Of a DNA stretch of 64,000 bases, positions 9,440-20,541 are shown piece after piece. A program made the translations under genes and the position numbers. The notes beneath the pieces were generated by a model. That model was not told the DNA's origin. It did not search any database and saw only the letters and a list, made by a program, of their open reading frames with translations. This stretch comes from Ahrensia sp. (GTDB lineage: Bacteria > Pseudomonadota > Alphaproteobacteria > Rhizobiales > Rhizobiaceae). The stretch's first letter is position 1, and every line of letters begins with the position of its first letter. Where the stretch lies: the NCBI GenBank assembly GCA_002698425.1, contig NZXU01000070.1, positions 1 to 64,000 of the forward strand, written 5' to 3'.

Positions 9440-9632
9440 CAAACGATGCCGGAGGAACGTTCGGAGCGGCGGCGGTTCAAAGGGGCGGATGTTCACAATT
9501 CACTGGCGGAACCTCGCCGGATTTCCACAGAGGAGAACTGTGTGGAGAACGGATCAATCCGGAATTGGTTCGAGGTTTTCCCACACCCCTCTGGTTTTCT
9601 GTCCATTAACTACCTGAATTTAAATGGATAAT

Positions 9633-9641
9633 TTATCCACA
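9633..9641 (+). promoter_or_regulatory. Perfect DnaA box TTATCCACA
   Basis: Exact match to the high-affinity DnaA box TTATNCACA, directly beside the AT-rich patch of the putative origin, with a one-mismatch copy (TGATTCACA) two bases downstream at 9643-9651. Confidence 0.8.
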
Positions 9642-9729
9642 TTGATTCACAGGCGTTTTTGGATTTGTTTCCCGCGGGCCGATTGTCGCGCCGGGATCCT
9701 TCCCGCTTCTGCAAAACCGGCAATACCTG

Positions 9730-9738
9730 TTATTCACA
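9730..9738 (+). promoter_or_regulatory. Perfect DnaA box TTATTCACA
   Basis: Exact match to TTATNCACA about 50 bp before the hemE start, in the same orientation as the box at 9633. It could serve the origin and could also affect hemE transcription. Confidence 0.75.
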
Positions 9739-9788
9739 GACTCATAGAATCATCAAACCGCTTCGCGGAATCTATTTAGGACAAAAGA

Positions 9789-10838
9789 GTGGAACCCAAT
9801 CCGGGGATAACAGCGCCCGAGCGCAAGGTAATGAAGGTCCTGAATGGCGAGACGGTAACCCCGCCGCCAATCTGGATCATGCGACAGGCGGGACGCTATC
9901 TGCCGGAGTATCGCGAGACGCGTGCGACGGCGAAGGGCTTTCTCGATCTCTGCTACACGCCGGATCTGGCCGTGGAAGTCACGCTGCAACCGATCCGAAG
10001 ATACGGGCTTGATGCATCTATCCTGTTTTCGGACATCCTGGTCCTGCCCGATGCACTGAAATGCGGCGTGCGTTTCGTCGAGGGCGAGGGACCGCGTCTC
10101 GATCCGATCGATGCGGACGGGATTGCGAAACTCGACCCGTCCGGAATGCATGAGCATCTTGCGCCGGTCTATGAAACGGTCGGCCGGCTTCGGGCGCAAT
10201 TGCCGGCCGAGACGACGCTGCTCGGTTTTTGCGGCGCGCCCTGGACGGTGGCGACCTACATGATCGCGGGCAGGGGAACGCCTGATCAGGCTCCGGCCCG
10301 GCTGTTCGGCTATCGCGAGCCGCAAGCCTTTTCGAGACTGCTCGATCTTCTGGCCGACATGTCGGCGGACTATCTGATCCGCCAGCTCGAGGAAGGTGCG
10401 GATGCGGTGCAGGTCTTTGACAGCTGGTCGGGCGTGCTCGACGAAGCCTGTTTCGAGGCTTATTGCGTCCGGCCGATGAAGCGGATCGTCGACAAGGTCC
10501 GCGCTTCGAAACCAGGCGCGAAGATCATCGGGTTTCCGAAAGGGGCCGGCCTGCTCTATCGCGATTACCGGAAGAAGACAGGCGTCGATGCGCTCGGTCT
10601 CGACTGGACCGTGCCGCTTTCCTTCGCCGCGGAATTGCAGAAGGACGGTCCGATCCAGGGCAATCTCGATCCGCTGCGGGTCGTTGCGGGGCGGGAGACG
10701 ATCAAGGACGGCGTCGACCGGATCCTGGAGGCGCTCGGAAACGGTCCGTTGATCTTCAATCTCGGTCACGGCATCACGCCGCAGGCCGATCCCGAGGATG
10801 TCGGCTATCTGGTCGATCATGTGCGTGGCAAGGCATGA
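9789..10838 (+). CDS. hemE: Uroporphyrinogen decarboxylase
   Basis: HemE removes four carboxyl groups from uroporphyrinogen III to give coproporphyrinogen III in heme synthesis. The 349-residue product carries the signatures [17 protein letters not shown] (residues 26-42), the [14 protein letters not shown] segment, [13 protein letters not shown] and NLGHGITPQ. The GTG at 9789 has a good ribosome site (AGGA seven bases upstream) and gives a normal-length N-terminus; an ATG at 9831 would cut 14 residues but has poorer spacing. hemJ overlaps the stop (ATGA). hemE next to an origin-like region is the usual alphaproteobacterial arrangement. Confidence 0.96.
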   Translation: MEPNPGITAPERKVMKVLNGETVTPPPIWIMRQAGRYLPEYRETRATAKGFLDLCYTPDLAVEVTLQPIRRYGLDASILFSDILVLPDALKCGVRFVEGEGPRLDPIDADGIAKLDPSGMHEHLAPVYETVGRLRAQLPAETTLLGFCGAPWTVATYMIAGRGTPDQAPARLFGYREPQAFSRLLDLLADMSADYLIRQLEEGADAVQVFDSWSGVLDEACFEAYCVRPMKRIVDKVRASKPGAKIIGFPKGAGLLYRDYRKKTGVDALGLDWTVPLSFAAELQKDGPIQGNLDPLRVVAGRETIKDGVDRILEALGNGPLIFNLGHGITPQADPEDVGYLVDHVRGKA

Positions 10839-11386
10839 CGGAAACGCCTGAACGCGAGATTTCAGCGCAAAGCGGGCGCAAGGCGGCGAAGCGGGCCATT
10901 ATTGCGCTGGCGATCTTCGTCGCGCTCGCGGCGCTGATTTTCTGGCTCGATCCGGATGGGCTCTATCTCTGGGCGAAGGCGCTGCATGTGATCGCGATCA
11001 TCGCCTGGATGGCGGGGATGCTCTATCTGCCGCGGCTGTTCGTTTATCACGCCGACGTCGCGCCGGGCTCCGAGCAGAGCGAGATCTTCAAGGTGATGGA
11101 GCGCCGCCTGCTGCGCGTCATCATGAACCCGGCCATGATCATTGCATGGGCCGTCGGGTTATGGCTTGCCTGGTCGGGCGGCTATTTCATGGATGGCTGG
11201 TTTCACGCCAAGCTGGCCTGCGTTCTGGCGTTGTCCGCCGTGCACGGGATGTTCGCCAAGGCGGTACGGCTCTATGCCGAGGACCGGAACGACAAGTCGC
11301 CGCGTTACTGGCGCATGATGAACGAGGCGCCGACGCTTTTGATGATCGCCATCGTGGCGCTCGTCATCGTCAAACCTTTTGCCTGA
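10835..11386 (+). CDS. hemJ: Protoporphyrinogen IX oxidase HemJ
   Basis: HemJ is the membrane protoporphyrinogen IX oxidase of many alphaproteobacteria, catalysing the step before ferrochelatase. The 183-residue product has about four to five membrane segments. The first loop region reads [28 protein letters not shown], carrying the conserved His and the MAG-LYLPR-YH motif; the C-terminal part has [14 protein letters not shown]. An N-terminal extension of about 20 polar residues precedes the first membrane segment. The ATG overlaps the hemE stop by four bases, so both heme genes are coupled. Confidence 0.93.
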   Translation: MTETPEREISAQSGRKAAKRAIIALAIFVALAALIFWLDPDGLYLWAKALHVIAIIAWMAGMLYLPRLFVYHADVAPGSEQSEIFKVMERRLLRVIMNPAMIIAWAVGLWLAWSGGYFMDGWFHAKLACVLALSAVHGMFAKAVRLYAEDRNDKSPRYWRMMNEAPTLLMIAIVALVIVKPFA

Positions 11387-11522
11387 GCGGCTTTATCAAA
11401 AGTGACTTGAAGTCAAATCCGCTACGGCTTATGTGGGGGGAAACTGAGCCCCGGGATTCCCCTCCCCTTTCTACGGGCCAATTCCCCTTCTTCTTCATCT
11501 TCGCAGAATAAAGCGTGTTTTC

Positions 11523-12788
11523 ATGCAACAAATGAAACTACAGGACCTCCAGAACAAATCCGCCACGGATCTCGTCGAATTCGCCGAGAGCCTGGAGGTC
11601 GAAAATGCCAGCGTGATGCGCAAACAGGAACTGATGTTTGCCATCCTGAAGAAGCTGGCGGCCGACGATGTCGAAATCATTGGCGACGGCGTCGTGGAAA
11701 TCCTGCAGGACGGCTTCGGCTTCCTGCGTTCGGCCAGCGCCAATTATCTTCCGGGTCCGGACGATATCTATATTTCCCCCTCGCAGATCCGCCGCTTTTC
11801 GCTGAAGACGGGCGACACCGTGCAGGGACCGATCCGCGGTCCCAAGGAAGGCGAGCGCTACTTCGCGCTTCTCAAGGTCAACACGATCAATTTCGAAGAC
11901 CCGGAGAAGATCCGCCACAAGAGCCATTTCGACAATCTGACGCCGCTCTATCCGGACGAGCGTTTCCGGATGGAAATCGACGGTCCGCCGACCAAGGACA
12001 ATTCGGCGCGCGTGATCGATCTCGTCGCGCCGCTCGGCAAGGGCCAGCGCGGGTTGATCGTCGCTCCGCCGCGCACCGGTAAGACGGTTCTGCTTCAGAA
12101 CATCGCCCACTCGATCACCGCCAACCACCCGGAATGCTATCTGATCGTTCTGCTGATTGACGAGCGTCCGGAAGAAGTGACCGACATGCAGCGCTCGGTG
12201 AAGGGCGAAGTCGTCTCCTCGACCTTCGACGAGCCGGCCTCGCGTCACGTCCAGGTCGCCGAAATGGTCATCGAGAAGGCGAAACGACTGGTCGAACATG
12301 GCCGCGACGTCGTCATCCTGCTCGATTCGATCACCCGTCTCGGCCGCGCCTACAACACGGTCGTGCCGTCATCGGGCAAGGTCTTGACCGGCGGTGTCGA
12401 CGCCAATGCGCTGCAGCGTCCGAAGCGCTTCTTCGGCGCGGCGCGCAATATCGAGGAAGGCGGCTCGCTGACGATCATCGCGACGGCGCTGATCGATACC
12501 GGCAGCCGCATGGACGAAGTGATCTTCGAAGAGTTCAAGGGCACCGGTAACTCGGAAATCGTGCTCGACCGCAAAGTGGCGGACAAGCGCACCTTCCCGG
12601 CGATCGACGTGCTCAAATCCGGCACCCGCAAGGAAGACCTGCTTATCCCGCGGCAGGATCTGCAGAAGATTTTCGTGCTGCGCCGCATCCTCGCGCCGAT
12701 GGGCACGACGGACGCGATCGAGTTCCTCATCGACAAGCTCAAGCAGACGAAGAACAACGCCGAGTTCTTCGATTCGATGAACGCTTAA
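11523..12788 (+). CDS. rho: Transcription termination factor Rho
   Basis: Rho is the hexameric RNA helicase that terminates transcription. The 421-residue product has the N-terminal Rho-N region ([19 protein letters not shown]), the cold-shock RNA-binding domain with DGFGFLRS at about 63-70, Walker A APPRTGKT at 181-188, Walker [12 protein letters not shown], and the C-terminal ATPase motifs. The 136-bp stretch between hemJ and rho is a leader with no gene; rho leaders are often self-regulated, but no specific structure was identified. A weak CCGGC/GCCGG hairpin at 12799-12814 follows the stop and overlaps the end of the facing gene. Confidence 0.97.
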   Translation: MQQMKLQDLQNKSATDLVEFAESLEVENASVMRKQELMFAILKKLAADDVEIIGDGVVEILQDGFGFLRSASANYLPGPDDIYISPSQIRRFSLKTGDTVQGPIRGPKEGERYFALLKVNTINFEDPEKIRHKSHFDNLTPLYPDERFRMEIDGPPTKDNSARVIDLVAPLGKGQRGLIVAPPRTGKTVLLQNIAHSITANHPECYLIVLLIDERPEEVTDMQRSVKGEVVSSTFDEPASRHVQVAEMVIEKAKRLVEHGRDVVILLDSITRLGRAYNTVVPSSGKVLTGGVDANALQRPKRFFGAARNIEEGGSLTIIATALIDTGSRMDEVIFEEFKGTGNSEIVLDRKVADKRTFPAIDVLKSGTRKEDLLIPRQDLQKIFVLRRILAPMGTTDAIEFLIDKLKQTKNNAEFFDSMNA

Positions 12789-12806
12789 GGTCTGAAGCCC
12801 GGCTTG

Positions 12807-14822
<2,016 letters not shown>

Positions 14823-14854
14823 TGGTCACCCTTTCGATTCGGACTTGTAACGAT

Positions 14855-16159
14855 ATGGACACGATCTACGCCTTGTCGAGCGGAGGCCTGCCGTCGGGTG
14901 TTGCGGTCGTGCGCGTATCGGGTCCCGCGGCGAGCGCGGTCGTTAGAGCGCTGAGTGGTGACCTGCCGGCTCCACGTCTTGCGGTTCTGCGGTCGATTCG
15001 AGACCGGAACGAATCCATTATAGATCGGGGACTGGTTTTGTGGTTCCCGGCTCCGGGCAGTTTCACTGGCGAGGACAGCGCGGAGTTTCACCTTCATGGC
15101 GGCCGTGCGGTGGTCGACCGGTTGCTCGAGGAGTTGTCTTCATTTGCCGGTTTGCGGATGGCCGAGGCCGGAGAGTTTTCCCGGCGCGCTTTCGCGAATG
15201 GCAAGATGGATCTCACCGAGGCGGAGGGGCTTGCGGACCTGATCGCGTCGGAGACCGAGGCGCAAAGGGTTCTTGCCCTCTCCCAGGCATCGGGTGCGTT
15301 GAAAGCTCTCTATGAGAACTGGCAGGGCCGGTTGCTGCATGGGCGGGCGATGATTGAGGCGGAAATCGATTTTGCCGATGAAGAAGACGTGCCGGGCTCG
15401 GTGTCCGACCGGGTCTGGGCGGATATGCAGAGCCTTTCGGCGGAAATGAAGGCCCATATCGCTGGCGCGAAGCGCGCGAACGCGGTGCGCGAAGGATTTC
15501 GGATCGTCATTGTCGGTGCGCCGAATGCAGGCAAATCGAGCCTGATGAATGCGCTGGCGGGCAGCGATATCGCCATCGTTTCGGATGAGCCGGGCACGAC
15601 GCGAGATGCACTCGAGGCCCGGCTTTCGATTGGTGGACAGCTGGTTGTCGTCACGGACACGGCGGGCATTCGGGAAAAGGCCGGATCGGTAGAAGCGGAA
15701 GGGATCCGGCGGGCGCTGAAGCGCGCGGCGGATGCCGATCTGGTTCTCTTTCTTTCCGATAGCGGTGCGTGGGAAAATCCTGAGGCGTTTGGCGAAGCGC
15801 CGATTTGGCGGATCGCTTCGAAAGCGGACATGGTTAATGAAGACTATCCGGATGGCTCGATCCCGATATCGGTGAAGGCTGAAAATGGCCTGAATCTGCT
15901 GTTCGATTCGTTAGAGAAACATTTGGCGGGTGCGGTTGGACATGATGTCTCGTCGTTGCCGACGAGACAGCGCCACCTCGACAATTTGCGGGTTTCGCTG
16001 GCCGAATTGCAGAAGGCTGTTTCTTCGACCGATGATCCGTTGGAATTACGGGCGGAAGCGCTGCGTTTGGCTGCGTTCAGTCTTGGGCGCATTACCGGGC
16101 AACATGGTGTGGAGGATGTCCTGGGCGTGATCTTTTCGGAGTTCTGTATCGGGAAATAG
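14855..16159 (+). CDS. mnmE: tRNA uridine-5-carboxymethylaminomethyl(34) synthesis GTPase MnmE
   Basis: MnmE works with MnmG to make cmnm5U at the wobble position of certain tRNAs. The 434-residue product shows the N-terminal folate-binding domain (MDTIYALSSGGLPSGVAVVR), the G1 loop GAPNAGKSS, the DxxG motif DTAG, a helical domain, and the diagnostic C-terminal CIGK with the conserved Cys. ATG 14855 gives the standard start; the in-frame ATG 33 bp upstream overlaps the start of the divergent thioredoxin-domain gene. A parS site follows the stop by 28 bp. Confidence 0.95.
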   Translation: MDTIYALSSGGLPSGVAVVRVSGPAASAVVRALSGDLPAPRLAVLRSIRDRNESIIDRGLVLWFPAPGSFTGEDSAEFHLHGGRAVVDRLLEELSSFAGLRMAEAGEFSRRAFANGKMDLTEAEGLADLIASETEAQRVLALSQASGALKALYENWQGRLLHGRAMIEAEIDFADEEDVPGSVSDRVWADMQSLSAEMKAHIAGAKRANAVREGFRIVIVGAPNAGKSSLMNALAGSDIAIVSDEPGTTRDALEARLSIGGQLVVVTDTAGIREKAGSVEAEGIRRALKRAADADLVLFLSDSGAWENPEAFGEAPIWRIASKADMVNEDYPDGSIPISVKAENGLNLLFDSLEKHLAGAVGHDVSSLPTRQRHLDNLRVSLAELQKAVSSTDDPLELRAEALRLAAFSLGRITGQHGVEDVLGVIFSEFCIGK

Positions 16160-16187
16160 GCCGTTGGGCAGGTTAGGTCCGGCGGAA

Positions 16188-16203
16188 TGTTTCACGTGAA
16201 ACA
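16188..16203. other. parS: parS centromere site 1 (mnmE-mnmG intergenic)
   Basis: A perfect 16-bp palindrome TGTTTCACGTGAAACA, identical to the general bacterial parS consensus bound by ParB. It lies in the mnmE-mnmG gap, about 3.4 kb before parB and about 6.4 kb from the putative origin. Confidence 0.95.
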
Positions 16204-16264
16204 CGGGCGGCCTTGACGGCCAGACGTTTCCGCGTCATCTCGCGCGCCTGGGATTGGATTGAAG

Positions 16265-18139
16265 ATGAAACAAGAATTCGACGTCATCGTAATCGGCGGC
16301 GGCCATGCGGGCTGCGAAGCGGCGCGCGCATCCGCTGCGATCGGCGCACGCACCGCTCTCGTGACGCATTCCTTTGCGACGATCGGCACGATGTCTTGCA
16401 ATCCCGCGATCGGCGGATTGGGGAAGGGTCATCTCGTTCGCGAGATCGATGCGCTTGACGGTCTGATGGGCAGGGTCGCCGATGCGGCCGGGATCCAGTT
16501 TCGCATGCTGAACCGGCGCAAGGGGCCGGCGGTGCGCGGGCCGCGGACCCAGGCGGACCGCAAGCTATACCGGTCGGCGATGCAGGCAGAGATCGCGGAG
16601 CTCGATAATTTGACTGTTGTCGAAGGCGAGGTCGCCGATCTTATACTTGATGACGATCGTGCAATCGGCGGTGTCATTCTCGCGGATGGCAGGACGATCG
16701 ATTGCCGCGCCGTCGTCCTGACGACCGGCACGTTTCTGCGTGGTCTCATTCATATCGGCGACAAGACGGTGCCTGCGGGACGAATGGGCGAGAAGCCGAG
16801 TGTCGGTCTGTCGTCGACGCTGGAACGTCTTGGCGTTCCGCTTGGACGGCTCAAGACCGGGACGCCTCCCAGACTCGACGGGAAGACGATCGGCTGGCAA
16901 GACCTTGCGAAGCAGGCCGCGGATGATGAGCCCGTGCCCTTCTCCACATTGACGGAGCGGATTACGAATCCGCAGATCGAGTGCGGGATTACCCGGACGA
17001 CACCGGCTACGCATCGTATCATCGAGGAGAATCTGGGCCGCAGCGCCATGTATTCCGGCAACATCAAGGGCGTTGGCCCCCGCTATTGTCCCTCCATCGA
17101 GGACAAGATCGTCAAATTCGGCGAGCGCGATGGTCACCAAATTTTCCTGGAGCCGGAGGGGCTGGACGACGACACGGTCTATCCGAACGGGATTTCGACT
17201 TCCCTGCCGGAAGAGGTGCAGCTCGAGATCCTGAAAACGATACCGGGTCTTGAGACAGCGAGGATGATACAGCCCGGATACGCAATTGAATACGACCATG
17301 TGGATCCGCGTTCCCTGGATGCGACGCTGCAGCTGCGGGGTGTTGAGGGCTTCTTTCTCGCGGGTCAAATCAACGGCACCACTGGTTATGAAGAAGCTGG
17401 CGCGCAGGGTCTTGTCGCCGGTTTGAACGCTGCACGGCAGGTAGCTGGTTTGGCGAAAGCGGTGTTTAGCCGGACCGATTCCTATATTGGCGTTATGATA
17501 GACGATTTGATCTCGCGCGGCGTATCGGAGCCGTACCGTATGTTCACGTCGCGGGCGGAGTATCGCTTGTCCCTGCGCGTCGATAACGCTGATCTCCGTC
17601 TGACACCGAAAGCAGTTGAGTTTGGTTTGGCGAGTTCAAGGCGTCGAATAGCTTTCGATTCGATGACGGAACAATTGGAGAGCTTGCGCGCGCTTTCGCG
17701 GGAGCGGCCGATTTCGCCGCAGGAAGCGAACCGATTCGGACTCGAAATCAATCTGGATGGGGTCCGCCGCTCGGCCTATGACTTGCTGGCTTATCCCTCT
17801 GTCTCCATGGCGGATATCTTGAGAATCTGGCCGGATCTCGGTTCGTATCCGCCAGCGATACTCGAGCGTCTGGAAATCGAGGCGCAGTATGCGGTTTACC
17901 TCAAGCGCCAAGAAGCCGATATCGCTGCGGTTCAGCGGGAAGAAAAGACGCTTATCCCGGAAGATCTGGATTATGACCGGATTTCCGGCCTGTCGAATGA
18001 GCTGAAGCAGAAGCTGAATCTGCGGAAGCCTGAGACGCTCGCGGCCGCGGAGAGGATCGAAGGTATAACTCCCGCGGCGCTTGGTTTGATCATTGCACAT
18101 GTACAGCAGCGCCGTCGTACGACGAGCCGCGTCGCCTGA
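16265..18139 (+). CDS. mnmG: tRNA uridine-5-carboxymethylaminomethyl(34) synthesis enzyme MnmG (GidA)
   Basis: MnmG is the FAD-dependent partner of MnmE in wobble-uridine modification. The 624-residue product has the dinucleotide motif [10 protein letters not shown] near residue 11, [15 protein letters not shown], the MnmG signatures [15 protein letters not shown] and [16 protein letters not shown], and the C-terminal helical domain for MnmE contact. ATG 16265 was chosen over the TTG at 16259. The stop overlaps the rsmG start (TGATG). Confidence 0.96.
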   Translation: MKQEFDVIVIGGGHAGCEAARASAAIGARTALVTHSFATIGTMSCNPAIGGLGKGHLVREIDALDGLMGRVADAAGIQFRMLNRRKGPAVRGPRTQADRKLYRSAMQAEIAELDNLTVVEGEVADLILDDDRAIGGVILADGRTIDCRAVVLTTGTFLRGLIHIGDKTVPAGRMGEKPSVGLSSTLERLGVPLGRLKTGTPPRLDGKTIGWQDLAKQAADDEPVPFSTLTERITNPQIECGITRTTPATHRIIEENLGRSAMYSGNIKGVGPRYCPSIEDKIVKFGERDGHQIFLEPEGLDDDTVYPNGISTSLPEEVQLEILKTIPGLETARMIQPGYAIEYDHVDPRSLDATLQLRGVEGFFLAGQINGTTGYEEAGAQGLVAGLNAARQVAGLAKAVFSRTDSYIGVMIDDLISRGVSEPYRMFTSRAEYRLSLRVDNADLRLTPKAVEFGLASSRRRIAFDSMTEQLESLRALSRERPISPQEANRFGLEINLDGVRRSAYDLLAYPSVSMADILRIWPDLGSYPPAILERLEIEAQYAVYLKRQEADIAAVQREEKTLIPEDLDYDRISGLSNELKQKLNLRKPETLAAAERIEGITPAALGLIIAHVQQRRRTTSRVA

Positions 18140-18777
18140 TGGGGGTCAATACGGACACTCTGCCGGGCGGTCTTCCAGAAAATGTTTCACGTGAAACACG
18201 CCGGCGTCTCGATGATTTCGCGGCGCTGTACGAGAAATGGTCTCCGCGAATCAATCTGACCGCGCCGTCGACCCAAAGTGATTTCTGGCGACGGCATGTT
18301 GGCGACAGCGCCCAGCTGGTCGACCTCGCGCCGGACGCGTCCCATTGGGTCGATCTCGGATCCGGCGGCGGATTTCCCGGCATGGTTATTGCAATCCTTC
18401 TCCAGGACGTACCGGGCACTCGGGTGGAACTGGTCGAGAGCAATCGCAAGAAGACGGCGTTCCTGCAGGCGGTAAAGGCCAGATGCGCGCCTTCGGCGAT
18501 TATTCATCCCGCGCGTATCGAGGATGTAACCGGGCGCATTCGCGATCCCGAAATCGTCACGGCGCGCGCGCTGGCGCCGTTGCCGAAATTGCTCGATCTG
18601 ACAGCGCCCTGGCTGCAAGACGGCGCGCGGGCGCTGTTCCATAAAGGACGTGGATATGCGTCCGAGATCGAAGATAGTCATGCAAAATGGACATTCGATC
18701 TGGTAAGACATGAAAGCCGGATCGACGCAGAGTCCGTTATTCTCGACATAACCAATCTGCGGCCGCGGCCGGCATAA
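18139..18777 (+). CDS. rsmG: 16S rRNA (guanine(527)-N(7))-methyltransferase RsmG (GidB)
   Basis: RsmG methylates G527 of 16S rRNA using S-adenosylmethionine; loss gives low-level streptomycin resistance in other bacteria. The 212-residue product carries WSPRINLTAPST, the SAM-binding VDLGSGGGFPGMVIA motif, VELVESNRKKTAFLQ and the LLDLTAPWLQDGARALFHKG segment. ATG 18139 is coupled to the mnmG stop. Unusual point: codons 15-20 (NVSRET) are encoded by a perfect parS palindrome, so this stretch serves protein coding and ParB binding together. Confidence 0.95.
   Translation: MGVNTDTLPGGLPENVSRETRRRLDDFAALYEKWSPRINLTAPSTQSDFWRRHVGDSAQLVDLAPDASHWVDLGSGGGFPGMVIAILLQDVPGTRVELVESNRKKTAFLQAVKARCAPSAIIHPARIEDVTGRIRDPEIVTARALAPLPKLLDLTAPWLQDGARALFHKGRGYASEIEDSHAKWTFDLVRHESRIDAESVILDITNLRPRPA
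18183..18198. other. parS: parS centromere site 2 (inside rsmG coding sequence)
   Basis: A second exact copy of TGTTTCACGTGAAACA, 1,995 bp after site 1, in the same base-for-base form. It falls in the 5' part of rsmG, reading N-V-S-R-E-T in frame, and lies about 1.5 kb before parB. Confidence 0.95.
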
Positions 18778-18803
18778 ACGTTTCCGATTTCGAGGATTTT
18801 CGC

Positions 18804-19592
18804 ATGGCGGACACATGCCGCGTGATCACGATAGCGAATCAGAAGGGCGGCGTGGGCAAGACGACCACGGCGATCAATCTGGCGACGGCGCTGGCGGCCA
18901 TCGGCGAACGGGTGCTGATCGTCGACCTCGATCCTCAGGGGAATGCCTCTACCGGCCTCGGCATCGACCGGGAAGACCGGGAAATTTCCTCCTATGACGT
19001 GCTTCTGGGCGATTGCGACGCGATCGAGGCTGCGATCCCGACGGCTGTCCCCAATCTCTCGATCGTGCCGTCGACCATGGACCTGCTCGGCGTGGAGATG
19101 GAAATCTCCGGCGCGGAGGATCGTGTCTTTCGCCTGCGCAAGGCGCTGAGCCGGGTCGCGTCCCGGTTCTCCTACGTTCTGGTTGATTGCCCGCCATCGC
19201 TCAATCTGCTGACGCTGAACGCGATGGCGGCGGCGCATTCGATCCTCGTGCCGCTGCAGACGGAGTTTTTCGCGCTGGAAGGTCTCAGCCAGCTCCTGAA
19301 TACGGTCGAGCAGGTTCGGCGTTCGATCAATCCGTCGCTCGAGATCCAGGGTATCGTGCTGACCATGTTCGACAAGCGCAACAACCTGGCGCTTCAGGTG
19401 GTCGAGGATGTCCGGTCGCATCTTGGCGACAAGGTTTACCAGACGGTGATCCCGCGCAATGTGCGGGTTTCGGAAGCGCCCTCGCATGGCAAGCCGGCGA
19501 TCCTCTACGATCTGCAATGCGCGGGCAGCCAAGCCTACCTGCAACTGGCCTCCGAAGTGATCAGGCGCGAGCGGCAGCTGGCGGCAGCGTGA
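18804..19592 (+). CDS. parA: Chromosome partitioning ATPase ParA
   Basis: ParA is the Walker-type ATPase that moves ParB-parS complexes to segregate newly copied origins. The 262-residue product has the deviant Walker A KGGVGKTT at residues 14-21, Walker A' VLIVDLDPQGNASTGLG and Walker B VLVDCPPSLNLLTLNAM, and lacks the N-terminal HTH of plasmid P1-type ParA, as is normal for chromosomal ParA. It lies 26 bp after rsmG and 46 bp before parB. Confidence 0.97.
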   Translation: MADTCRVITIANQKGGVGKTTTAINLATALAAIGERVLIVDLDPQGNASTGLGIDREDREISSYDVLLGDCDAIEAAIPTAVPNLSIVPSTMDLLGVEMEISGAEDRVFRLRKALSRVASRFSYVLVDCPPSLNLLTLNAMAAAHSILVPLQTEFFALEGLSQLLNTVEQVRRSINPSLEIQGIVLTMFDKRNNLALQVVEDVRSHLGDKVYQTVIPRNVRVSEAPSHGKPAILYDLQCAGSQAYLQLASEVIRRERQLAAA

Positions 19593-19638
19593 CCTGAATC
19601 CTCCAGAACGATTCGAAGACGAAACAAACGGTAACGAC

Positions 19639-20520
19639 ATGGCAGACGACGCTTCCCGCAAACGACTTGGCCGCGGCCTTGCGGCGCTGATCGGCGAAAT
19701 GGATCAGCCGGTGGAGCAGGTTTCACAGCCTCAACCTGCGGATCGCAAGCTGCCGATCGAGTTCGTCGTCCGCAATCCGAACAATCCGCGCCGGGACTTT
19801 GCCGAAGAGGATCTGGCCGATCTCGCGGCCTCGATTCGCGAACATGGGATAATCCAGCCTATCGTTGTCAGGCCGAAGCGCGATTCGTCTGGTGTATACG
19901 AGCTTATCGCAGGCGAGCGGCGCTGGCGCGCCGCCCAGCGGGCCGGTCTTGCCGACCTGCCGGTCATTATCCGCGATGTCGATGACAAGATCGCCCTCGA
20001 ATTGGCGATTATCGAGAACGTCCAGCGCGCCGACCTCAATCCGATCGAGGAAGCGGCCGGCTATCAGAAGCTGATGGACGAATATGACTATACGCAGGCG
20101 GATCTTGGCGATGTGATCGGCAAGAGCCGAAGCCACGTCGCCAATACGCTCCGGTTATTGAAATTGCCGGCCACAGTCCAGACGATGGTCGGCGACGGTT
20201 CCCTGTCCGCGGGGCATGCGCGCACCCTGGTCACGGCCGCCGACCCGGACGGTCTGGCGAGGCGGATCGTCAGCGAGGGCTTGTCGGTACGCCAGGCCGA
20301 AGCGCTGGCTCAATCCGATGAGGGGAGCTCGGGACGGAAGGCTTCGAGCCGCGCGCCTGTGGAAAAGGACGCGGATACGCTGGCGCTGGAGAAACTGCTA
20401 ACGGATCAGCTCGGGCTTCGCGTCGAGATAACCCACGGCAATAGCGGCGGTGAATTACGCGTGAAATACCGGACACTCGATCAGCTCGATTCCCTTTGCC
20501 ATCGCCTTCAGGGCGTCTGA
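19639..20520 (+). CDS. parB: Chromosome partitioning protein ParB
   Basis: ParB binds parS, slides and spreads along DNA as a CTP-fuelled clamp, and recruits ParA and SMC. The 293-residue product has an N-terminal segment RKRLGRGLAALIG for ParA contact, the CTPase domain with IREHGIIQPIVVRPK and the ELIAGERRWRAAQRAG box, a helix-turn-helix DNA-binding region (YTQADLGDVIGKSRSHVANTL split over two helices), and a C-terminal dimer domain after about residue 240. Two consensus parS sites lie within 3.5 kb upstream. It converges on holA with a 21-bp AT-rich gap. Confidence 0.97.
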   Translation: MADDASRKRLGRGLAALIGEMDQPVEQVSQPQPADRKLPIEFVVRNPNNPRRDFAEEDLADLAASIREHGIIQPIVVRPKRDSSGVYELIAGERRWRAAQRAGLADLPVIIRDVDDKIALELAIIENVQRADLNPIEEAAGYQKLMDEYDYTQADLGDVIGKSRSHVANTLRLLKLPATVQTMVGDGSLSAGHARTLVTAADPDGLARRIVSEGLSVRQAEALAQSDEGSSGRKASSRAPVEKDADTLALEKLLTDQLGLRVEITHGNSGGELRVKYRTLDQLDSLCHRLQGV

Positions 20521-20541
20521 GATAAAAAAATAATTTGCCGG

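Larger units (their letters stand above)
9346..9788. other. oriC: Putative chromosome replication origin (oriC) between maf and hemE
   Basis: This 443-bp interval is the only long non-coding stretch in the window and has no convincing gene. It holds three DnaA-box matches to TTWTNCACA (9431-9439, 9633-9641 and 9730-9738), plus near matches at 9521-9529, 9541-9549, 9577-9585 and 9643-9651. An AT-rich patch at about 9602-9650 contains TTTAAATGGATAATTTATCC and could be the unwinding element. Chromosome origins next to hemE are known for Caulobacter and Sinorhizobium meliloti, and parAB with parS sites lies 6-11 kb away. No clear GATC cluster or TTAA-N7-TTAA CtrA site was seen. Function is inferred. 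Confidence 0.8.

Noticed and set aside
9602..9630. CtrA site TTAA-N7-TTAA in the putative origin
   Set aside because: Two TTAA words are present (9606-9609 and 9620-9623) but are separated by 10 bases, not 7.
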